NCBI RefSeq assembly: GCF_001591645.1
Contig: NZ_BCVH01000029.1
Location: 1-47,536, forward strand
Reading direction: 5' to 3'
DNA length: 47,536 nucleotides
From: Robertmurraya korlensis NBRC 107688
Lineage (GTDB): Bacteria; Bacillota; Bacilli; Bacillales; Cytobacillaceae
Under the pieces are notes generated by a model. It was not told where the DNA came from. It saw only the letters and a list, made by a program, of their open reading frames with translations, and made no database searches. Within the stretch, counting starts at the first letter, position 1. The number at the start of each line of letters is the position of its first letter. Positions 9,224-17,073 of the stretch are shown piece after piece. A program made the position numbers and the translations under genes.

Positions 9224-11353
9224 TTAAAAAGAGACTTCTCCGTACTTGGCTTGTCTATCATTCATGATTTTTTGATATTTTCTACTAACGGATGACTGGC
9301 TGATACCGAGTGCTTTTGCTGCTTTTGTCGTGGTTTTATATTGCTTCATTGCTAGTAGTATTAGTTGCTCCTCAATATAGTCTTGCGCTTCCTGAAGCGG
9401 CATGACATTCGTAAATACTGGTTTCTCTTTTTTTAGATTACTATTAAAAGATAAAAACTGATTCACAAAATCAGCATCTAGAGAGGAATGATCAGCTGAC
9501 ACAGCTAATCGTTCAATCATATTTTGAAGTTCACGAATATTTCCTGGCCATGAATACACTTCCAGTAAATTCAAAGCATCTGGTGTAAAATGATAGTTTT
9601 TATTGTATTTCTCATTCAGCCTCTGAAGAAAATGATACGCTAGAAGTGGAATATCTTTTGGACGTTCGCGTAAAGGTGGGACATGAATAGGGATGACATT
9701 CAAACGATAATATAAGTCCTCACGAAAGGTTCCTTCTTGAACCATTTTTTCTAGCTTTTTGTTTGTCGCTGCAACAATTTGTACATTGATCGGTATCGGA
9801 GTGGTACTTCCAATCGGAACGACTTCTTGTTCCTGTAAGACTCGTAACAATTTCACTTGAAGGCTAACAGGCATTTCGCCAATTTCATCTAAAAATAATA
9901 TCCCTTGATCGGCTTTTTGAAAATAACCCACTTTCCCATTTTTATCAGCACCTGTAAAAGAACCTTTGCTGTACCCAAACAGCTCACTCTCTAATAGATT
10001 CTCAGGAATAGCACCACAATTCAGCTTAAGAAACGGTTGATTCGCACGGTTCCCACTTTGATGAATGGCCTGAGCAATTAATTCCTTCCCTACACCTGAT
10101 TCTCCCGTAATCAGAACCGTAGAGGAAAAATGCGAAATCTTCGTAACATGCTCCATAATTTGTTCCATTTTTGGACTGCAGTAAATAAGTCGGTTAAAAA
10201 GGCGGTCTTTATTTTTAATTCTTTCGAGTTCCTGCTTATACTGATTGGATTGTTTCTTCACTTCTCGTAATTCAGATTTTAATTTGGTTGTTTCTGTAAT
10301 ATCCCTTGAAGCGATAATGATTCGGTCAATGTTTCCATTTTCATCAAAGATCGGGTTCCCTACCGCTAGGATTCGCTTATTCCTCTGGGTTTCTTGAACA
10401 ATCGATACCTTTTTCTTCTGTTCCAGTACTAACCGAGTAACAGACGGGGTAAATAGCCCCTCTCCTTCAAGCTCCAACAGATTCTTTCCCATTAATTCCT
10501 TTAACTCCACTCCCCAAAAGTCGGAAAGAAACGTTTCACTATATCGAAGCAGCTCTCCTTTATGGTTCACGACTAAAATTTCGTCATAAATCGTTGATAA
10601 AATGGCATTTAGATCTTTATTTAAATTTTTAATATGTTCAATTTCCATGGCCATATCCTCAACCATTGGCAAATCTTGAACGATAATGATAATCCCTTCT
10701 ACTTCATTATTAAAGTCGAAAATAGGACTGTAATCTACAAGGACACCCATCGTATCAGTAATTTGAATTTGATTTAATATAGTTTGACCTGATGAAAACA
10801 CGTGGTGAATATGTTCCCCATGAAAAATATCCTCAGCAGGTTTTCCAGAAACATCCTCTGAAGTTAGCTTAGTCATTCGAAGGCCTGATTCATTAAAGTT
10901 AATTATCTTCTTTTCCCGATCCACAACGAATATCCCCATCGGAATGGAGGTTAAGATTACCTTTAATAAATCAACACTGCCATGCGGTTCTTGTTTAAAT
11001 AAGAGGGCCAGCACATCCTCCCGTTTAATATAACCAGATGGCTTCCCTTGATCATCCATTACAAGTGCAAACGGCTCACCAATAATTTGAAAAAGAACAG
11101 GAACAGAAATCGTAGGATTTAACTTGGACACGTTGGACATAGGAACTGATTTTTCTTGGAAGACTTTTGATAGACAGATATTTTCGTTTAGTGGCACATC
11201 CTTCATTTGGATATAAGAGAGTATCTCCTGATCCTTTTCAAGAAAAAGGATGGGCTCATTGTGCCTTGTAAGACACGCTACCCACTCTTCTTCTGGATCA
11301 TCTAAATTTATGGATAAAATGGGTCTTATCTTATCTTTTTCTAATGTAAACAA
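9224..11353 (-). CDS. Sigma-54-dependent transcriptional activator with CBS-like and PAS domains
   Basis: Enhancer-binding protein, 709 aa. Order of parts: N-terminal region resembling a CBS pair (about 20-120), PAS (about 130-235), second PAS (about 250-355), coiled-coil linker (355-385), AAA+ domain (about 390-625), and a C-terminal Fis-type helix-turn-helix (about 672-695). Walker A is GESGVGKE at 417-424. The sigma-54 contact loop is GSFTGA at 464-469. Walker B is ILFLDEIGEM at 485-494. The start is TTG with GGAGGGG upstream. It has its own sigma-A promoter and ends 36 bases before the UAS region of the putrescine/GABA operon. It is the obvious candidate to drive the three sigma-54 promoters in the window. 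The signal it senses (amine, GABA or an intermediate) is unknown. Confidence 0.93.
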   Translation of the reverse strand: MFTLEKDKIRPILSINLDDPEEEWVACLTRHNEPILFLEKDQEILSYIQMKDVPLNENICLSKVFQEKSVPMSNVSKLNPTISVPVLFQIIGEPFALVMDDQGKPSGYIKREDVLALLFKQEPHGSVDLLKVILTSIPMGIFVVDREKKIINFNESGLRMTKLTSEDVSGKPAEDIFHGEHIHHVFSSGQTILNQIQITDTMGVLVDYSPIFDFNNEVEGIIIIVQDLPMVEDMAMEIEHIKNLNKDLNAILSTIYDEILVVNHKGELLRYSETFLSDFWGVELKELMGKNLLELEGEGLFTPSVTRLVLEQKKKVSIVQETQRNKRILAVGNPIFDENGNIDRIIIASRDITETTKLKSELREVKKQSNQYKQELERIKNKDRLFNRLIYCSPKMEQIMEHVTKISHFSSTVLITGESGVGKELIAQAIHQSGNRANQPFLKLNCGAIPENLLESELFGYSKGSFTGADKNGKVGYFQKADQGILFLDEIGEMPVSLQVKLLRVLQEQEVVPIGSTTPIPINVQIVAATNKKLEKMVQEGTFREDLYYRLNVIPIHVPPLRERPKDIPLLAYHFLQRLNEKYNKNYHFTPDALNLLEVYSWPGNIRELQNMIERLAVSADHSSLDADFVNQFLSFNSNLKKEKPVFTNVMPLQEAQDYIEEQLILLAMKQYKTTTKAAKALGISQSSVSRKYQKIMNDRQAKYGEVSF

Positions 11354-11384
11354 ACGTCCCCCTCCTTTTTATCCTTTTCTTTTT

Positions 11385-11414
11385 ATTATATACTGCAAAA
11401 ATATTAATTTTCAA
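11385..11414 (-). promoter_or_regulatory. Sigma-A-type promoter of the activator gene
   Basis: Minus-strand TTGAAA (11414-11409), an 18-bp spacer, and TATAAT (11390-11385), about 30 bp before the TTG start at 11353. Good match to the housekeeping consensus. Confidence 0.6.
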
Positions 11415-11431
11415 ATTTTCAAACAAGTATG

Positions 11432-11457
11432 AAAAAGGAGATGGATCCTCCATCTCC
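11432..11457 (-). terminator. Intrinsic terminator of the glutamate dehydrogenase operon
   Basis: GGAGATGGA (11437-11445) pairs with TCCATCTCC (11449-11457), followed on the minus strand by five T. It lies just after the stop codon of the biotinyl-fold gene. Confidence 0.88.
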
Positions 11458-11464
11458 ACACTTC

Positions 11465-11713
11465 TTAGTCACATCCTGTTGGGATCAAATCATCTTTAAT
11501 AAAAGCCAGCACCATGCCAGGAATAATGCTATCGCCCGTTTTCACTTCTATGGAAACGACTTCCCCACTAAGACCGACACTCACTGTTTCTAGATTTCCA
11601 TTTACCGTTCGAATCGTAAATAACTTTTCCCATTCATAAATTCGTGAATGGACCTCAATTGCCACTTCCTCTACTTTACCGCTAACAGTACTCACAACAA
11701 AATCGTGTTCCAC
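11465..11713 (-). CDS. Biotinyl/lipoyl-fold protein lacking the modified lysine
   Basis: Small 82-aa protein. The pattern VSGKVEEVAIEVHSRIYEWEKLFTI, then a turn, then LSGEVVSIEVKTGDSIIPGMVLAFI matches both halves of a biotinyl/lipoyl swinging-arm domain. At the tip, where carriers have a modifiable lysine (AMKM in biotin carriers), this protein reads TVNGNLET with no lysine. It therefore probably cannot carry biotin or lipoate. The GTG start has AGGAGG eight bases upstream. It is the last gene of a three-gene operon with glutamate dehydrogenase and a DUF3055-like protein, under sigma-54 control. Function is unknown; a protein-interaction or regulatory module for the dehydrogenase is one possibility. 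Confidence 0.75.
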   Translation of the reverse strand: MEHDFVVSTVSGKVEEVAIEVHSRIYEWEKLFTIRTVNGNLETVSVGLSGEVVSIEVKTGDSIIPGMVLAFIKDDLIPTGCD

Positions 11714-11729
11714 AACTCACCCTCCTAAC

Positions 11730-12017
11730 TTAATATTGATCAGAAACTCCGTTATGGTTAAGTACCATCCTAAAAAACGTCTTACATTCCTCCACATCTA
11801 CGTCAACGATGGCTAATCTCTCTGCCCAATACTCTTCATTTTCGATATCATCTTGGCACATTAATGCCCACTTCCCTGCTTGCATGGAAACGACCATCGC
11901 TTTGTCAAAAAACTGATGTGAATAGACAATCGTAAAATCATAACGGTGAGATCCAATTGATAAACAATAATAATGGATAGGTTGTGTTTCTCTTTCCTCT
12001 AATAACACTTCAACCAT
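11730..12017 (-). CDS. DUF3055-like small protein
   Basis: Protein of about 95 aa resembling the DUF3055 (SAV0927-type) family, recalled from the pattern SIGSHRYDFTIVYSHQFFDKAMVVSMQAGKWA, then a DDIENEEYW segment and an acidic C-terminal helix. The family has no established function. An ATG at 12035 overlaps the glutamate dehydrogenase stop by four bases. The ATG at 12017 has GGGGAG eight bases upstream and is my preferred start. Coupling to the upstream gene is likely with either start. Being fixed between glutamate dehydrogenase and a biotinyl-fold protein suggests a role in the activity or stability of that enzyme, but this is inference. Confidence 0.7.
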   Translation of the reverse strand: MVEVLLEERETQPIHYYCLSIGSHRYDFTIVYSHQFFDKAMVVSMQAGKWALMCQDDIENEEYWAERLAIVDVDVEECKTFFRMVLNHNGVSDQY

Positions 12018-12031
12018 TTCCTCCACTCCCC

Positions 12032-13330
12032 TCATATTTTGATCCAGCCGCGAAGCTGTGACGTTTCCGCTAATGCCTGTATACCAACGATATAAGCCGC
12101 TATTTTTAAATTGGTACGATACTTTTTGCTCACCTGGAGGATTTGATCAAAGCTGATTTCCATTTTTTCTTTTAATTTTTCATCAACCTCTCGCTCCGAC
12201 CAATAATATCCTTGGTTGTTTTGGCACCATTCAAAATAAGAGACGACGACTCCTCCTGAATTCGCTAGTATGTCCGGAACAACGAGAATATCCTTTTCCA
12301 TAAGCACGTTTAATGCTTCCTTTGTCGTCGGTCCGTTCGCTGCTTCAAGTACAATTTGACACTTTAACTTATTGGCATTACGTTTTGTAATCTGGCCACC
12401 TAGTGCCGCCGGAACGAGGACGTCACATTCCTTTTCAAGTAACTCTTGATTGGAGATGGTCTGTTTGAAGAGATTGGTTACTACACCAAAGGAATCTCTA
12501 CTATCCATTAGATAAGGAATATCTAATCCCTTTTCATCATAAATGCCACCAAGCACATCAGAAATCCCTACTACCTTTGCTCCACGCTCATATAAGTACA
12601 AAGCTAAATAACTACCGACATTTCCAAAACCTTGAATGATAATCTTTAAATCTTTTATAGGTAATTTCTTTACTTCTAACACCTTTTGGAGCGTATATAG
12701 TAAACCCTTTGATGTAGCCGTTTCGCGTCCTTTTGAACCACCTAATGCTATGGGCTTTCCGGTAATAAACCCCGGGTTATCAAATTCACGAATAAAGTTA
12801 TATTCATCAAGCATCCAAGCCATTATCTGTGCGTTCGTATATACGTCAGGGGCTGGAATATCCTTTGTCGGTCCAACAATTTGGCTGATGGCTCTCACAT
12901 ACCCCCTGCTTACCATTTCTAGCTCTCGCAAACTCATCGTTCGAGGATCACATACAATTCCTCCTTTTGCCCCTCCGTATGGAAGACCTGTAATCCCACA
13001 TTTCATACTCATCCAACCAGCTAGTGCTTTCACCTCTTCTGGGGTGACGTCTGTGTGAAAGCGAATTCCACCTTTTGTAGGACCTGTCGCGTCATTGTGC
13101 TGAGCCCGATACCCTCGGAAAATCTTGGTCGTGTTGTCGTCCATACGGACAGGAATATTCACTTCAAGAAAACGCAAGGGCTCCTTCAAAAGCTCAAAAA
13201 CTTCCTCAGGATACCGTAAAATTTCAATCGCTTCTTTTAAGATTGAATGAAATTCCAACAGAGGATTATCTTGAAGTCCTTCCTTTTTTTCGATTGTTTG
13301 TTTTTTCGACTCGACGACTGAGTCAGCCAT
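12032..13330 (-). CDS. Glutamate dehydrogenase (RocG/GudB type)
   Basis: Hexameric-type catabolic glutamate dehydrogenase, 432 aa: glutamate + NAD gives 2-oxoglutarate + ammonia. Substrate motifs are GPTKGGIRFH and the catalytic-lysine segment LPYGGAKGG. APDVYTN and the Rossmann motif IQGFGNVGS follow. The C-terminus ANSGGVVVSYFEWCQN is typical of bacterial NAD enzymes. It is the first gene of a three-gene operon with its own consensus sigma-54 promoter. In B. subtilis rocG is also sigma-54 dependent, in arginine catabolism. Here the linked pathway is putrescine/GABA, so the enzyme would regenerate the 2-oxoglutarate consumed by both aminotransferases. Confidence 0.93.
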   Translation of the reverse strand: MADSVVESKKQTIEKKEGLQDNPLLEFHSILKEAIEILRYPEEVFELLKEPLRFLEVNIPVRMDDNTTKIFRGYRAQHNDATGPTKGGIRFHTDVTPEEVKALAGWMSMKCGITGLPYGGAKGGIVCDPRTMSLRELEMVSRGYVRAISQIVGPTKDIPAPDVYTNAQIMAWMLDEYNFIREFDNPGFITGKPIALGGSKGRETATSKGLLYTLQKVLEVKKLPIKDLKIIIQGFGNVGSYLALYLYERGAKVVGISDVLGGIYDEKGLDIPYLMDSRDSFGVVTNLFKQTISNQELLEKECDVLVPAALGGQITKRNANKLKCQIVLEAANGPTTKEALNVLMEKDILVVPDILANSGGVVVSYFEWCQNNQGYYWSEREVDEKLKEKMEISFDQILQVSKKYRTNLKIAAYIVGIQALAETSQLRGWIKI

Positions 13331-13364
13331 GATAACACCTCATTCTTATAATTTGTTATTAGAG

Positions 13365-13382
13365 ATGCAAGAGCCGTGCCAA
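13365..13382 (-). promoter_or_regulatory. Sigma-54 promoter of the glutamate dehydrogenase operon
   Basis: Minus-strand TTGGCACGGCTCTTGCAT differs from the 9.1-kb promoter by one base. GG is at 13380-13379 and GC at 13368-13367, 12 bp apart. Predicted start is near 13355, 25 bp before the ATG at 13330. Confidence 0.95.
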
Positions 13383-13452
13383 CTTAATGAAAAGGCAGAT
13401 ATTAGGCTTCATCCTGTGAACATGACAGAGGACATCCTACTAAACTGAATAG

Positions 13453-13472
13453 ACTATTCAATTCTGCATAAT
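13453..13472. promoter_or_regulatory. Candidate enhancer (UAS) site of the glutamate dehydrogenase operon
   Basis: TATTCAATTCTGCATA (13455-13470) is an imperfect palindrome nearly identical to the sites at 3.2 and 9.14 kb, centred about 107 bp upstream of the predicted transcript start. Confidence 0.6.
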
Positions 13473-13484
13473 TAAAAACAAGAC

Positions 13485-13532
13485 AAAAAATCCCCTATCA
13501 CATGACCGTTTACTAGTCACCCATAGGGGATT
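13485..13532 (-). terminator. Intrinsic terminator of the membrane-protein pair
   Basis: AATCCCCTAT (13489-13498) pairs with ATAGGGGATT (13523-13532), followed on the minus strand by six T. The upstream arm lies within the last codons of the gene ending at 13513. Confidence 0.82.
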
Positions 13533-14028
13533 GGAAAATGTTTTCTCTATACTTAATTTGTTCATATAAGATAGCCGTCAAGGTTTGTATGACTAAAAAT
13601 ATTGGAAATGAATAGGCTATTCGAAACCCTTTTTGCAGATTAATGATCCCTAACTGGGTAAAAAGCCAATGAGCACCCACTCCGACGATCGCCCACGCAA
13701 ACACATAAAAAATAACCTTCTTCTTATTAATTTTAAATCTATGATAAAAATAGAAAAAGAAATACCCAAAAGGACTAAATAAAAGGAAATATACCACATC
13801 CGTCACTTCATAGGAATTGGAATCATTAACCCTATAAAAATCGAGAAGTCCTCCACCTATCGTAAACTCGATTAATATCCCTACAGTAAAACCCCAAACT
13901 AAACTTAAAAGTGTGATATGTGGTTTGAATATTTTTTTCCTTAACACAAGAAATAAGACAACAAAGACAAAAGTAAGTAAAATCAATAGGTAAATTTCAT
14001 TGTTGTCAAATTGCTTCCACATTTTCAT
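13513..14028 (-). CDS. Multi-pass membrane protein of unknown function
   Basis: A 171-aa protein with about five hydrophobic segments (near residues 12-30, 38-58, 78-96, 106-124 and 136-156) and basic loops such as HRFKINKKK. No catalytic motif is visible. I do not recognise a named family with confidence. Its ATG overlaps the stop of the upstream membrane-protein gene by four bases, so the two are almost certainly translated together and may act as a pair. Confidence 0.7.
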   Translation of the reverse strand: MKMWKQFDNNEIYLLILLTFVFVVLFLVLRKKIFKPHITLLSLVWGFTVGILIEFTIGGGLLDFYRVNDSNSYEVTDVVYFLLFSPFGYFFFYFYHRFKINKKKVIFYVFAWAIVGVGAHWLFTQLGIINLQKGFRIAYSFPIFLVIQTLTAILYEQIKYRENIFQSPMGD

Positions 14029-14501
14029 AACAGGGTTACCTCCTCTTTTATAAGCTTTCTATACATCTGTAAAGAGAAGTACGCTATTAAATGTAGAGAA
14101 ATAAAATATAAAACATCGTACAACGTATTCCAATTATTTAGCTTTGTAATATTAAGAAAGTTCCCTATCATCTTTAATCCAAGAAGAATAACCGTAGAAA
14201 GACCTACATATAAATAAGCCTTTCCCTTCACATTGGCTGATCTAACGGCAGCATTTAATGTAATAACAATAATCAAAGGGATTCCAATACTTCGATTCAT
14301 TAAAAAGGCTGTATAATCCAATGGCTGTCTTGATAATTCTAGAAACTTAAACTCTTCAAATATGATCCAAGACCAGTTCACGCTTACGATTAATATAATT
14401 AAAAACACAAATATATTTTCAACAAAAGAAAGTGATTTTTTCATTACCGTAAACAATACAGTTACAAGCCACGATACAAAAAAATAGAAGACGAAACCCA
14501 A
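14025..14501 (-). CDS. Multi-pass membrane protein of unknown function
   Basis: About 158 aa with four or five predicted membrane segments. The best start is the TTG at 14501, six bases after a perfect AGGAGG. An ATG further upstream at 14540 has no such site, and AGGAGG would fall inside its coding region. The protein then begins directly with a hydrophobic segment. It is the first gene of a two-gene operon with the overlapping membrane protein. No enzyme motif is seen, and the function is unknown. Confidence 0.7.
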   Translation of the reverse strand: MGFVFYFFVSWLVTVLFTVMKKSLSFVENIFVFLIILIVSVNWSWIIFEEFKFLELSRQPLDYTAFLMNRSIGIPLIIVITLNAAVRSANVKGKAYLYVGLSTVILLGLKMIGNFLNITKLNNWNTLYDVLYFISLHLIAYFSLQMYRKLIKEEVTLL

Positions 14502-14676
14502 ATGAATCCTCCTCAAAAGTTTGGTTTTATCTTTTGCCAAAATACACTGATATATTCGTATATGTATAAAATTGAAATTTTTCCCAACGCTTTATAATCA
14601 TTATAAATAACCGATATAACTGATACACCATATCTCTTGGTAACAGAGATAGAACGTCACAACAAAGGAGAACGTC

Positions 14677-16731
14677 ATGTTTACCGTACCAAACTCCGCC
14701 TTCATTCTTGAAAGTGATTATACCTTTTCACTTGTTTTTTTATCTATAGTAATAGCCTGCAGCGCCTCTTATACCGCGCTCTCTTTGAATGAGAGAATCC
14801 AGCACAATAGCTTCTTTCATCGTTTTATTTGGATTGGATTAGCCTCCGTAGCAATGGGCTTTGGCATTTGGTCGATGCATTTCATTGGAATGGGTGCACT
14901 CAACCTTCCTTTCGATATGCAATATGATCCTTTTTTAACGCTCCTTTCTATCTTTCCTGCCTTGACTGCATCGCTTTTAGCTTTTTATATTGCTAATCGC
15001 CAGAATCAGAGTATTATTGCATTTATTTTTTCTGGAGTCATTATGGGACTTGGCATTTCAGCAATGCACTATATGGGCATGGCAGCAATGGAAATGGAGG
15101 TGAAACACGCCTATAATTTAGGGACTTTTGTGGCATCCATCCTGATCGCGATGACAGTATCCTTCGTTGCACTTTACATTTTTTCATCATTACAACGGTT
15201 GATGAATCGCAGAGTGATCAAAATGATAACAAGTTTGATTATGGGATTGGCTGTTTCGAGTATGCACTACACAGGAATGGCATCTGTTGTTTTTTATGTA
15301 GATGCTGACATTGCTATCCCTACAAACCATTCTCATTCAACCCATACATGGGTTCTTGTAATTGCGGTTGCGATTGGAACTTTCGTTTTACTCATCCTTT
15401 CTAGTTTGTCTGGTGCATTGGATCGATATGTTGATTACCGAATGAATTTTTTCGATCCCTTAACGAAGCTTCCTAATCGGCGTCAGTTTGAGAAGGCAAT
15501 TCACCAGTTTTTACATGCAAATACAATAGCAATTCTGCATATTCATGACCTCGAGAAATGGAATATTGGGTATGGATACAAGTTTGGAGATAGAATTCTT
15601 ACGGAAGTAAGTCAGTTATTGCTGAAGTTAAAATCAACGTCTTTAGAGATTTATAGAGTAGAAGGGAACCGGTTTGCTTTTATATGTAAGGAAGATACAA
15701 ATGAACAACTAAAAACGACATTAGAGAGAATTTCGTCTATTTTAAAGGTGCCTTTACAGTTGGATGACCATACGGTTCTAGTAAATACAGTTAGTGCATT
15801 AGCTGTTAAGGAACGCAATGAAACAGCGAACCAACTGTACGCTAATGCTGTTGCTGTTCTGCATCATCCCTCTATCGAATATCAAAATCAAATCATTGAG
15901 TATAATCCGAAGATTCATACGTATAATTTTGAGCAGCGCCTTTTATCTGATATCGATACCGCTATGGAGAATAACCACCTATACATCGTGTATCAGCCAA
16001 AAATAAATGCATCTTCACATGAAATCTTAGGTGTCGAAGCACTCATCCGTTGGAATCATCCTGTTCATGGCTTTCTCTCACCTGGTCTATTTATTCCGGT
16101 GTTAGAGAGAAGTGGGAAAATGTTTGATGTGACCGATTGGGTCATTGCAAAAGTGTGTCAGCAGCTTGATCAGTGGAATAAGGAAGGTCAACCTGTGCGG
16201 CACATAGCTATCAATATCCCCGGTACCTACATTACATCTGCCAGACTGTTAAAAACTCTTAATAACTGTGTAGACAAGTATGCTATTTTGGCCAAAAATC
16301 TTGAACTAGAAATTACAGAAACAAGCGTAGTGAGTGATATTGAAAACGCCATACGTGCAGTAGGAGAAATACGAAAACAGGGATTTTCTGTAGCTCTTGA
16401 TGACTTTGGGACAGGGGTTTCCTCATTGTCGTATTTAAAAAGACTACCAATTTCTACGTTAAAAATTGATAAATCCTTTGTAGACGGTGTACCAGAGTGT
16501 AAGAAGGAATCAGCAATTATTACCGCTATTGTCTCTCTCTGTCATTCGTTAGACATTGAAACCGTAGTTGAAGGTGTGGAAAATGTAAAGCAAGTCAACT
16601 ATCTAACATCAATGCCAAAAATACCAACCATTCAAGGCTTCTATTTTGCTAAACCAATGAAACAAGAGGAGCTTATCACTTGGATGAAGCAATTCCATTC
16701 GCACCGTAATGAACTTTCAAATTCCATATAA
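14677..16731 (+). CDS. MHYT-GGDEF-EAL c-di-GMP protein (likely phosphodiesterase)
   Basis: Membrane protein of 684 aa. The N-terminal seven-helix MHYT sensor (1-245) carries three repeats: SMHFIGMG near 66, AMHYMGMA near 129 and SMHYTGMA near 195. This sensor is proposed to bind copper and a gas such as O2, CO or NO. The GGDEF domain (about 258-400) is degenerate: the signature position reads EGNRF (329-333), so cyclase activity is unlikely. The EAL domain (about 415-675) keeps EAL at 454-456, Asn513, Glu546, Asp575-Asp576 in DDFGTG, Lys596 and Glu632, so it should hydrolyse c-di-GMP. The architecture is that of B. subtilis YkoW. The ribosome site is AAAGGAG, and the gene is monocistronic with its own terminator. 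Confidence 0.93.
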   Translation: MFTVPNSAFILESDYTFSLVFLSIVIACSASYTALSLNERIQHNSFFHRFIWIGLASVAMGFGIWSMHFIGMGALNLPFDMQYDPFLTLLSIFPALTASLLAFYIANRQNQSIIAFIFSGVIMGLGISAMHYMGMAAMEMEVKHAYNLGTFVASILIAMTVSFVALYIFSSLQRLMNRRVIKMITSLIMGLAVSSMHYTGMASVVFYVDADIAIPTNHSHSTHTWVLVIAVAIGTFVLLILSSLSGALDRYVDYRMNFFDPLTKLPNRRQFEKAIHQFLHANTIAILHIHDLEKWNIGYGYKFGDRILTEVSQLLLKLKSTSLEIYRVEGNRFAFICKEDTNEQLKTTLERISSILKVPLQLDDHTVLVNTVSALAVKERNETANQLYANAVAVLHHPSIEYQNQIIEYNPKIHTYNFEQRLLSDIDTAMENNHLYIVYQPKINASSHEILGVEALIRWNHPVHGFLSPGLFIPVLERSGKMFDVTDWVIAKVCQQLDQWNKEGQPVRHIAINIPGTYITSARLLKTLNNCVDKYAILAKNLELEITETSVVSDIENAIRAVGEIRKQGFSVALDDFGTGVSSLSYLKRLPISTLKIDKSFVDGVPECKKESAIITAIVSLCHSLDIETVVEGVENVKQVNYLTSMPKIPTIQGFYFAKPMKQEELITWMKQFHSHRNELSNSI

Positions 16732-16738
16732 TTTGGTT

Positions 16739-16774
16739 AAAAAGGTATCGGCCCATTGGACGGTACCTTTTCTT
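16739..16774 (+). terminator. Intrinsic terminator of the MHYT-GGDEF-EAL gene
   Basis: AAAGGTA (16741-16747) pairs with TACCTTT (16764-16770), with an inner CG/CCA-TGG extension, followed by a T-rich tail. It lies ten bases after the stop codon. Confidence 0.7.
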
Positions 16775-16853
16775 GTGTCTGCTGTGACTTAAAGCATATG
16801 AGCAAACCATATGAAAATGGTATGCTAGCGATGCACAAAAGGAGGGATTTCAA

Positions 16854-17003
16854 TTGAAACGAATTGTAACACTTAGTACTCGTAAACTAGTAGATACAGT
16901 CAAACACGGTGGTTGTGGCGCTTGCCAAACATCTTGCCAGTCCGCTTGTAAGACGTCGTGTGGAGTGGCGAATCAAAAATGTGAAAACCATTTAAACAGA
17001 TAG
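16854..17003 (+). CDS. scfA: Six-cysteine ranthipeptide precursor SCIFF
   Basis: A 49-aa peptide starting at TTG (16854) behind AAAGGAGGG and ending with TAG at 17001-17003. Its core carries six cysteines at 21, 24, 28, 32, 36 and 43. The run CQTSCQSACKTSC is the hallmark of SCIFF (six cysteines in forty-five residues) precursors. The N-terminal leader MKRIVTLSTRKLVDTVKHGG is short and basic. The cognate radical SAM maturase follows 70 bp downstream. The known chemistry of the family is thioether cross-links from cysteine sulfur to a carbon of an acceptor residue. The peptide is mainly known from Clostridia; its biological role is unsettled. Confidence 0.93.
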   Translation: MKRIVTLSTRKLVDTVKHGGCGACQTSCQSACKTSCGVANQKCENHLNR

Positions 17004-17014
17004 AAATACATATC

Positions 17015-17049
17015 CCGCCCACTACATTCAGATGGGCGGCCATTTTTTT
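17015..17049 (+). terminator. Intrinsic terminator between SCIFF precursor and maturase
   Basis: CCGCCCA (17015-17021) pairs with TGGGCGG (17033-17039), followed by CCA and seven T. It lies between precursor and maturase, so the maturase is probably expressed by partial read-through at a lower level than the peptide. Confidence 0.82.
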
Positions 17050-17073
17050 ATTATAAGGAGACAAACATCACAT

